Assembly: GCF_033063295.1 (NCBI RefSeq)
Contig: NZ_JAWJZH010000001.1
Span: 1,550,001 to 1,614,000 of the forward strand
DNA length: 64,000 nt
Reading direction: 5' to 3'
DNA from: Nitrosomonas sp. Is35
GTDB taxonomy: Bacteria > Pseudomonadota > Gammaproteobacteria > Burkholderiales > Nitrosomonadaceae
Shown: piece by piece, positions 30,214-36,041 of the stretch
Layout of the letters: each line of letters opens with the position of its first letter
How positions within the stretch are numbered: the first letter of the stretch is position 1
Notes under the pieces: model-generated
Seen by the model: the letters and a program-made list of their open reading frames with translations, nothing else
What the model was told of the DNA's origin: nothing
Database searches by the model: none
Made by a program: the position numbers and the translations under genes

Positions 30214-30482
30214 ATGTCTGACTTTTCTAAGCTCCAGAATATTTACTGGCGCATTCGCTTTCAACGAAATAAGAATCTCAAGCGTAAATACTATCGCTAT
30301 GCTGCGACGAAAAAAAACGCCTGATTGAGTCAGGCGCTGATCCGGAAGAACTGCGTTTACTTTGCCGAACGCTTGCTAAGCAGCACTGCGAGCACGCAGA
30401 AAGACATTTAAAAACTTATCGATTAAAAGTGTTACAAAATCCGATTTCCTTCTGTAATTGCGACGGCGGCAATTGCCAATAA
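30214..30482 (+). pseudogene. small basic protein with a one-base frame change at an A8 run
   Basis: Frame one gives 36 residues (MSDFSKLQNIYWRIRFQRN...) and stops right after A8 (30310-30317). Frame minus one, from CGC 30318, continues KRLIESGADPEELRLLCRTL to a TAA at 30480-30482, and looks protein-like. Together they make about 89 residues. The context A-AAA-AAC in phase plus an immediate hairpin could allow minus-one frameshifting, but a lost A in the run explains it as well. It follows the Zot-like gene by seven bases. Confidence 0.45.
30318..30336 (-). terminator. minus-strand intrinsic terminator (or frameshift hairpin)
   Basis: CGCCTGA-TTGAG-TCAGGCG forms a 7-bp stem. Read on the minus strand it is followed by T8 (30317-30310), a standard terminator that could end the transcript of the 30591-31496 gene. 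On the plus strand it follows a possible slippery A-run. Confidence 0.7.
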
Positions 30483-30541
30483 TTTGTATTATGTTAAATA
30501 ATAATCGCAGAAACAAACTTAGAAGAAAATCCGATAAATTT

Positions 30542-30588
30542 TGACGGCGGACAATTACTTTGAAACAAAGGGACAAATAATTTGAAAC
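30542..30588 (+). repeat. right-end tandem transposase sites (R1-R2)
   Basis: Two similar 22-bp units in tandem, GGCGGACAATTACTTTGAAA and then GGGACAAATAATTTGAAAC, begin two or three bases after the TG terminus. The arrangement is that of Mu R1-R2. A near copy (44 of 47 bases) lies at 39411-39457 in the same orientation. Confidence 0.8.
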
Positions 30589-30590
30589 GT

Positions 30591-31496
30591 TTATTTATTA
30601 CGTACTTGATTAGTTGCGTATCTTTTACTGAGGTTTATAAGCTGGCGATTTTGAATTGCTAGGCGTTTACGAACGTCATCCCAGTCAAGAAATAATGGAA
30701 CTTCATCAATTTTGCGATTATCATCGAATGCGAAAGCATGAAGGCCAATAAATTTTCCTTCGTTCTCAGCCTTGTAAAGGCTAATTGTATCTTCAAATGT
30801 GCGACGTGCTTTTACTACGTTGCAATCAATCATTTCCCTTGCTTGCTGATGAATGAAGCTTATCGATTCGATATATTTACGAGTTGCCGCACATAAATTA
30901 ACCTCATCAGGCATTTGATTTAATACTGATTTCTTAAATGAATTATCAGAAAGTAATTTTTCTTTCTTGGCAGAAATATAGATCGAATACTCGTTTAACC
31001 CATTAGTTTTATCAATATCAGTCCATTGCGATCCTATTGAGACTCTATGAACTGGAGCACCTCTATGCTGAACGTGATTTCTCAAAGCTTCCATAAAACG
31101 ATATTCAAAATTATCGTCGTATTCCTTCTTAAATAGATTACTAACTTCATCTTTTATATTCGAAATTTCTGGAAGGCATGCTGCTAGATGGCTGGTTAGG
31201 GTATCAGTGTAGAGCCGTACTGACGTTAAAAGATTTACCAGCCTCACATTTAGTATCAGAATAAGATCAAAGAAATCATTATATCCACCAGTCGCGCGAA
31301 CCATTTCTGAAGCAGTTAAGGTAATAATTTCTTTTTCTAACTCCATGTAGTTAGAAACTAAAATTTCGTACTTTTCTTCAAAAAATAGTGCTTCACTTAG
31401 AATAGTTCTCGATGATTTCAGTAATTGAAACTTCTGCTCATCAATCTGAATCTCTGAGTACTTTCCTAAAACATTAAGTCTGAGTATGAATTTCAT
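30591..31496 (-). CDS. cargo protein with a HEPN-like RNxxxH motif
   Basis: 301 residues, almost all helical, no signal peptide. Around residues 137-147 it reads EALRNHVQHRG, matching the RNxxxH active-site pattern of HEPN ribonucleases; the surrounding YRFMEAL...GAPVH context also looks conserved. HEPN proteins act as RNA-cleaving toxins in toxin-antitoxin and abortive-infection systems. The gene ends two bases inside the right-end sites of the Mu-like element, the usual place for cargo. It has its own leader with a T-tailed hairpin (31568-31617). Activity is inference; the N-terminal third is unassigned. Confidence 0.65.
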   Translation of the reverse strand: MKFILRLNVLGKYSEIQIDEQKFQLLKSSRTILSEALFFEEKYEILVSNYMELEKEIITLTASEMVRATGGYNDFFDLILILNVRLVNLLTSVRLYTDTLTSHLAACLPEISNIKDEVSNLFKKEYDDNFEYRFMEALRNHVQHRGAPVHRVSIGSQWTDIDKTNGLNEYSIYISAKKEKLLSDNSFKKSVLNQMPDEVNLCAATRKYIESISFIHQQAREMIDCNVVKARRTFEDTISLYKAENEGKFIGLHAFAFDDNRKIDEVPLFLDWDDVRKRLAIQNRQLINLSKRYATNQVRNK

Positions 31497-31826
31497 AGCT
31501 ATGATAATAATTGCTTAACTCAAAAATTAGTGCCAAATAACGCGAAAATTTAACGCTAGACACAAATAAAAAAGGAACCGATGCAGCCATGCTTGCCACA
31601 TGGCGGTGGACGGCTCCATTCATAGCGATCAATCCAAAACCATTTCCCAATAATTCGAGACTGCTGCCATGAACCCATGACAAACCATATCACGGATAAG
31701 GCGTAGCAAATGTGTATGAACAAAGCATTTGCTACACTGCCAAAAAGTTTTTTCCAAATCTATGGTTTGCCTATCTCGATTAGGAATGTTACTTATGACA
31801 GTTTGATGCTAAATTTCTTGAACTCA
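31497..31826 (-). promoter_or_regulatory. leader of the HEPN-like gene with terminator-like hairpin
   Basis: 330 bases between the 203-residue gene and the HEPN-like gene. On the minus strand GGAGCCG...CGGTTCC (31617-31574) with an inner GCCATG/CATGGC helix is followed by T6 (31573-31568). A 69-residue frame (31683-31474, MNGAVHRHVASMAASVPF) runs through it and into the gene start; it resembles short leader frames of phage immunity regions, but may be incidental. Premature termination here could control the downstream gene. Confidence 0.5.
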
Positions 31827-32438
31827 CTAACTTAAAGCATGAATCTTTTCAGCATTAGCACCCTTTTTATGTTCAAGCTCTTGTATTCTTGCTTTAATCG
31901 ATTGAATCATTCCGCGGCGTTCTTTTAAACCTGGGCCTATTTCACTTGGAGATATGCCGCCATAACCGAATTCTTCCGGCGTCATTCTTTCCATGATGTC
32001 ACGCAAAGCTGGCTCGATTGTTTTGAAAAGCAGCGACAAGAAAACCCTATCGTCGAATTGAGTTTTTTGGGGCGTTAATATCTGGCAGGCTGGGTAATCC
32101 CCTAATTTTCCCGATAGCGCATCCTCTAATGTTTTATAGTTCAATGGGGTTCCGTAAGCTACTGATCTATTTGACCATACCGCATTTGTGGCCAATCCTG
32201 TGATTCCAGGGCGAATAGAAGCAAATTCATAGCTTTCCGCGCCAACGGCTAAGATTTCTATGATGCCATCTTTCAGGTCTTGCAGCGGCAAGTATGCCGT
32301 TTGAAGCCATACAAGCTGTTCCTTGGCTTTGGTTATTTCAGCATCTATCTTTTCATTTTCTGATTTCAGTGCTTGTTTTGTTAATTTAACACTTTCATAA
32401 GCTGAAACAACATCATGAAATTTGTCGTTATCTGTCAT
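31827..32438 (-). CDS. hypothetical Mu-like element protein with coiled coils
   Basis: 203 residues from ATG 32438, behind AGGA; TTG 32444 would add two residues. Residues 10-50 and 170-195 are predicted coiled coil by eye (VKLTKQALKSENEKIDAEIT, then MIQSIKARIQELEHKK). The middle is a globular region with YGGISPSEIGPG. It follows the Mor-like gene, which in Mu opens the late region; here it stands where the lysis genes would be. Family not recognised. Not a known head or tail protein. Confidence 0.6.
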   Translation of the reverse strand: MTDNDKFHDVVSAYESVKLTKQALKSENEKIDAEITKAKEQLVWLQTAYLPLQDLKDGIIEILAVGAESYEFASIRPGITGLATNAVWSNRSVAYGTPLNYKTLEDALSGKLGDYPACQILTPQKTQFDDRVFLSLLFKTIEPALRDIMERMTPEEFGYGGISPSEIGPGLKERRGMIQSIKARIQELEHKKGANAEKIHALS

Positions 32439-32458
32439 ATTCAATTCCTATCGTTTTT

Positions 32459-32803
32459 TTATGAATCAGAAATAATTCGTCTTACCTGCCGGTCGGTCAG
32501 GTCGTATTTCATGGCGATATCCCGATGGCTCATGCCTTTTTTGGCGTCTTCGATAATCGCCTGGTGCCGTTTTTTGATTTCAAGGCTTGAGAGCATGGGT
32601 AAGGTCAACGCCACGCCATCGAAATGAAATATCATTTTCTCGGTATTTTCTGCACCTACGATGATATTCAGCCGCTTACGTGACCGGTCGCTGTTTGAGA
32701 CATGCAGGCGCGTACCGCCAAAAACCGTACATAGCCGGGTAAAAGCATCATCACCGATCAGGTTTAACAGCTCTTGATTTTCGTTGTTGTCGTTTGCTGG
32801 CAT
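32459..32803 (-). CDS. Mor-like transcription activator
   Basis: 114 residues from ATG 32803; a longer frame reaches 32914 but its extra part is not family-like. The N-terminal part (LLNLIGDDAFTRLCTVFGGTRLHV) matches the dimerisation region of the Mor/C activators of Mu. The C-terminal helix-turn-helix is MSHRDIAMKYDLTDRQVRRI. In Mu, Mor turns on middle transcription and then C and the late genes. Here no late structural genes follow, so it may only drive the 203-residue and HEPN-like genes. Confidence 0.75.
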   Translation of the reverse strand: MPANDNNENQELLNLIGDDAFTRLCTVFGGTRLHVSNSDRSRKRLNIIVGAENTEKMIFHFDGVALTLPMLSSLEIKKRHQAIIEDAKKGMSHRDIAMKYDLTDRQVRRIISDS

Positions 32804-32928
32804 ATCGCTTGCATTTGTAAATGAGGAACACTGTCCACAGTACGATAGCAAGCCGAATGGATTGAAATAAGGCGGAATGATTTCCGCCCTAGGGTTTGGA
32901 AATCTTAGAATCAAGTTTGATTGAAAAA

Positions 32929-33009
32929 CGGGCGGGAGGCCGGATGTCCCTCCATCAACGAATCATAGAAACGTTTCTGTGGACTCCGAAAATTTCCACA
33001 GCTCACCCG
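32929..33009 (-). ncRNA. structured RNA unit A of the Mu-like element
   Basis: Closing stem CGGGTG/CGCCCG (33009-33004 with 32934-32929, minus strand). Inside are CTGTGGA/TCCACAG (33001-32995 with 32983-32977), a small AAACGTTT hairpin, and GGAGG/CCTCC (32953-32949 with 32939-32935). It repeats unit B (33116-33198) in the same orientation, with sequence changes that keep the pairing. Confidence 0.6.
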
Positions 33010-33020
33010 CATAAAACAAA

Positions 33021-33105
33021 GAGCAAAACCGGCGCCGGATTCGAACCGGATCATAGCAGTCTTTCGACCCCCAACCATTCCCATTGGAAACAACCGGCTT
33101 TGCTC
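33021..33105 (-). ncRNA. structured RNA unit M with tRNA-like T-arm
   Basis: GAGCAAAGCCGG (33105-33094) pairs with CCGGTTTTGCTC (33032-33021), twelve positions with one G-U. Enclosed are TTCC-AATG-GGAA, GTC-GAAA-GAC and CCGG-TTCGAAT-CCGG. The last has the exact T-loop consensus of tRNAs. No anticodon arm or normal 7-bp acceptor is present, so it is tRNA-like at most. Confidence 0.55.
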
Positions 33106-33115
33106 AAAACTGCAA

Positions 33116-33198
33116 CGGGCGGGAGGCCGGACGTCCCTCCATCCAGGATCACGCAAGTGACCAAGCCTGTAGACTCCGAAATTTCCACAGCTCGCCCG
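33116..33198 (-). ncRNA. structured RNA unit B of the Mu-like element
   Basis: Closing stem CGGGCG/CGCCCG (33198-33193 with 33121-33116). Inner helices: CTGTGGA with TCTACAG, GGTCAC-TTGC-GTGATCC (33162-33146), GGAGG with CCTCC (33140-33136 with 33126-33122). Compared with unit A, the outer and third stems keep sequence, the middle hairpin changes sequence but remains a hairpin. Confidence 0.6.
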
Positions 33199-33333
33199 TC
33201 TAAATCTGCAAAGATACTTTGCGGATGGTGAGCCCCCCCAACCCGGTTTCCCGGAAACCCCACATATCACTCCGGCATTACTGCCGTGTTACGGCCGGGA
33301 GAATATTACCGTGTCACACCCGCGTTTTTTATT
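33199..33333 (-). other. noncoding block upstream of RNA unit B
   Basis: More dense symmetry without a gene: GCAAAG/CTTTGC (about 33207-33221), GTTTCC-G-GGAAAC (about 33246-33258) and GCCGT/ACGGC (about 33280-33292). It follows the 112-residue gene and probably belongs to the same structured transcript. The 119-residue frame over 32911-33270 runs through the RNA units and is best ignored. Confidence 0.45.
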
Positions 33334-33672
33334 CTATACCCTACTTTGGTTTGCTTCCACACTCCTTGATAAATCAGGTGATTGATTAAGTTCTTGCTGC
33401 TTTTGTGATTCACTGGCCATATCCATAGCTTCAAAGCTGTTGTTCATCAAGTGTTTTCCGAGTATCTCCAATAAAGAGCCAATTCCTTGAATAGTGTATT
33501 CTTCCAATCGATCACGATCCACCACCCTCATTAACTCGCCTAAAGAAGCTAGTGCAGAACTCGCATCTTCAAATTCATTGGCCATTTTCCGGTAGCTTTC
33601 AGGATTTCCGGGGATTTTCTCAGGATATCGAACGATAACAACTTCATCATTATTAATTTCCTGATTACGCAT
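33334..33672 (-). CDS. hypothetical Mu-like element early protein
   Basis: 112 residues, ATG 33672 overlapping the previous gene by eight bases, so translationally coupled. It is acidic and helical (NEFEDASSALASLGELMRVVD, then IGSLLEILGKHLM), with a polar Gln/Ser-rich tail. No transmembrane segment and no recognised family. It lies downstream of the GemA-like and 91-residue genes and just upstream of the RNA block. Confidence 0.6.
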   Translation of the reverse strand: MRNQEINNDEVVIVRYPEKIPGNPESYRKMANEFEDASSALASLGELMRVVDRDRLEEYTIQGIGSLLEILGKHLMNNSFEAMDMASESQKQQELNQSPDLSRSVEANQSRV

Positions 33673-33940
33673 GATTTTCCCCTTGTCCTAGCTTCTCATA
33701 CGCGCGTTTTACATCCTCGCGGCATAAATCAAGAACATCACCCAGTGCGGAAGCAAGGTTCCCGATTTCATTGACATAAAATGCCGTTGTACTGTTTTCA
33801 GTTGATGCTGGCAGATATTCCAGTATGCAACCGGTTATGGAGCGGCATGCATCAAGCCTAACTTCAAGCTGTGCCAACGTACCAACAAAATCCGGTTTTT
33901 TTGTGACTGGTTGCATGGTTTCTTGGCATTTATTGCACAT
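33665..33940 (-). CDS. hypothetical Mu-like element early protein with N-terminal CxxC
   Basis: 91 residues. It begins MCNKCQETM, a lone CxxC, and continues with a helical part (LAQLEVRLDACRSITGCILEYL, then LASALGDVLDLCREDV). Its ATG (33940) sits inside the last codons of the 38-residue gene (ATGTGCAATAA), so it is coupled to it. Small proteins of this kind follow Ash-like leaders in phage operons; function unknown. Confidence 0.6.
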   Translation of the reverse strand: MCNKCQETMQPVTKKPDFVGTLAQLEVRLDACRSITGCILEYLPASTENSTTAFYVNEIGNLASALGDVLDLCREDVKRAYEKLGQGENHA

Positions 33941-34046
33941 GACGGCCTCCCATTACTTTAGCCTGTTGCACGTGAACTTGCTGAGTCGATTGTTTGCCGA
34001 TTGATTCGCTCAATCGAAATGAGGCGGGATTAAAGATTTGTTGCAT
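33930..34046 (-). CDS. 38-residue peptide gene downstream of the Ash-like leader
   Basis: ATG 34046 has AAGGAG at a good distance (AAGGAGTAATACC). It codes for MQQIFNPASFRLSESIGKQS and 18 more residues, ending GGRHVQ, stop TAA at 33930-33932. The stop overlaps the start of the 91-residue gene, a typical leader-peptide or coupled arrangement. No homologue recognised; the strong ribosome site and coupling suggest translation. Confidence 0.55.
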   Translation of the reverse strand: MQQIFNPASFRLSESIGKQSTQQVHVQQAKVMGGRHVQ

Positions 34047-34114
34047 GGTATTACTCCTTGTCTAGCGATCAAAAACCGCTACCCCGATGTCAAACGAGGA
34101 GGCGGAACTGTGCA

Positions 34115-34223
34115 GGTTGACATACCGGGACAAGGTTCCGGCGAGCCTTTCGGCTCCCCGCACAGTCCGCCAAAAACTAGGCGTGCTTGTATCAACGGAC
34201 AAAAAAATAGCCGCTTAAGCGGC
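34115..34223 (-). promoter_or_regulatory. conserved leader (copy of 9846-9954) in the Mu-like element
   Basis: Minus strand: GCCGCTTAAGCGGC (34223-34210) followed by TAT7G, then GAGCC-GAAA-GGCTC (34156-34143), then a tract ending TGTCAACC (34115). The order, loop and spacing equal those of the island leader. Two frames are open here too: GEPKGSP and GAERLAG, but both are shorter than in the island. Confidence 0.55.
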
Positions 34224-34414
34224 TTATCCGCCTTGTCATCGGGATGTCAAACCCGGCGCGGCATTTGGCCGCGACTTTTTTCACTTTAACGTGTCATTAA
34301 AAGCACGTCAAGTTGAAATCTTGCTGTTTTGCGTTAAAAACCCCGCAATCGTTTTATATCGCGTTAAACGCTATCCGAACAAACTTCCCTATTCATTTTC
34401 TTTTTTATCGAAAA

Positions 34415-34912
34415 TTAACGCGCGTTTAACGGTGTTTTTGCGGCATGTTTATTCATGCCGGAATTGTCATTTTTCTGTTTTTTGTATTCCAACCATTTTT
34501 CCAAACCGATAATGACCTTAGAAATCGATTGCCGGGTTAGAAAGCGCGGGCTTTCCAGTTTGGTAACGCGCTTAACAAAAGCCGCGAATTGCGGCGTCAT
34601 GGCATTGCCAAACCCTAACCGCCGGGCAAGAATCTCCATCTCGCCCCATTGTATTTGCGTTGGCCGGTTCGATGCGCTTCCGGTGGCTTTTCGCTCTAAG
34701 CAGCCTCGCTGCCTTAACGAAGCAATCAATTCCCGCAATTGCTCATCCGTTAAATCCTTGCAGCTCGTCTTGCCGGTCAAATTTTGTAACCATGCGCGGT
34801 ACTCAATGCTGCCATGTTCAATATTAAGCTGCTGTGCGGCAATATGAACCATTGCCATCAGCTTATGGCGCGGCGTTGGTTTCCAGGTTTGTTTCAAATC
34901 ATTTGTCCGCAT
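34415..34912 (-). CDS. GemA-like (DUF1018) early regulatory protein
   Basis: 165 residues. It matches the Mu Gp16/GemA family: KLMAMVHIAAQQLNIE, then YRAWLQNLTGKTSCKDLTDE, then a C-terminal region LESPRFLTRQSISKVIIGLEKWL. In Mu, GemA modulates host gene expression and DNA supercoiling. ATG 34912 lies one base from the MuB-like stop, so they are one operon (A-B-gemA order as in Mu). Confidence 0.8.
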   Translation of the reverse strand: MRTNDLKQTWKPTPRHKLMAMVHIAAQQLNIEHGSIEYRAWLQNLTGKTSCKDLTDEQLRELIASLRQRGCLERKATGSASNRPTQIQWGEMEILARRLGFGNAMTPQFAAFVKRVTKLESPRFLTRQSISKVIIGLEKWLEYKKQKNDNSGMNKHAAKTPLNAR

Positions 34913-34913
34913 G

Positions 34914-36026
34914 TTATGCCTTTTTATAAAACATCAGACTGTCATGATTAATTTTCCCGAAGTCATACAGGGAATTTCTGAATGCTTTAACCAGTGTACG
35001 CAACCCGCCTTCACCCATCCCCATTTTTACACACCAATCCAGTTCCTTTTTACCGGATACCCCCCAGCTTTGCATGATCAGCAAAATATCGTTCTCGGTT
35101 AATTTAATGGGCCTTTCGCAGGTAATTCTGCTGGTAATTTGAATACTTTTTAGTTCCCTTGCTCGCTGGAACATTTCTCCATTACTCAAAAGAGCAATTC
35201 CAAATAGCTTGCGATCAATGAACGTTCTCAGGGTATTTGCTATCGTTCCACCGGAAGACCTTGTAATTCCAATGAACCGGCCAAGATGATTGGCTTCATC
35301 AAAAATGAATACTCCGCCTCGATGATAAGTAGCCATGCGCTCTATTGATTTTTCCAGCATATCAACTTCCATTCTTTCATCCGGTTCAATGACATGATCA
35401 CTGGATTTTCCGCTTGCGTATATTGCGCGTGCCATCTCAAGAAGCAGAATCTTTAATGTTAAATTCGTTTCACGCAAGGTAATTATCCACACTGGCGCGT
35501 CAAATCCTTCAGATTTGCGGCATTGCAACTGATATTGCACACTTGCGCTGCTTTTTCCATGTCCTGGGGGGGATGGAATCTCAATTAAATCTTGCATAAC
35601 ACGGGCTTTGTGGATTTTCTCAATAATATTGGTAGCAACACTTGTTGCGACAAAGCACGGCTCACCGAATTTATTATTTTGTTCATTATCTTGAGTATCA
35701 AGCCATTCTTCAATCTGAGCTTCAATTTTTTCTGCTAATGGCTGCTGATTAAAATATCGTCCCGGTTCGCGGAATTTATGACCATCCTTCATCCATCCTT
35801 CTATGCAGGCTGCCCAGGTTTCTACGGTGTTATTATTTCGCCTCATCCCATCATCTTGGGGCATAGTTTCAATTGCAAGCTGAAGCAAAGAAACCCCTCT
35901 TAAAGCCATTCTATCCAAAGCTCGATTTTTAAGAGTTTCCCATCGGGTTATATCAACATTTGGCTTATCAGATTCAAGTATCTGGTTTTCTATGTCGCTC
36001 GATAAATCAATTGTTTGTGATGTCAT
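34914..36026 (-). CDS. MuB-like AAA+ transposition target-choice ATPase
   Basis: 370 residues. Walker A is IPSPPGHGKSS (about residue 150), Walker B GGVFIFDEANHLG, and the arginine region RDxxIQITSRITC follows. The C-terminal about 60 residues are a small helical domain like that of MuB. Such proteins form filaments on target DNA, deliver it to the transposase and protect the element from self-insertion. Directly downstream of the transposase (15-bp gap). Confidence 0.85.
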   Translation of the reverse strand: MTSQTIDLSSDIENQILESDKPNVDITRWETLKNRALDRMALRGVSLLQLAIETMPQDDGMRRNNNTVETWAACIEGWMKDGHKFREPGRYFNQQPLAEKIEAQIEEWLDTQDNEQNNKFGEPCFVATSVATNIIEKIHKARVMQDLIEIPSPPGHGKSSASVQYQLQCRKSEGFDAPVWIITLRETNLTLKILLLEMARAIYASGKSSDHVIEPDERMEVDMLEKSIERMATYHRGGVFIFDEANHLGRFIGITRSSGGTIANTLRTFIDRKLFGIALLSNGEMFQRARELKSIQITSRITCERPIKLTENDILLIMQSWGVSGKKELDWCVKMGMGEGGLRTLVKAFRNSLYDFGKINHDSLMFYKKA

Positions 36027-36041
36027 GTTTCCTCCTTTTCC

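Noticed and set aside
32911..33270. 119-residue minus-strand protein
   Set aside because: The frame runs through the two direct repeats and the RNA stems, has no ribosome site and no protein-like pattern. The RNA explanation fits better.
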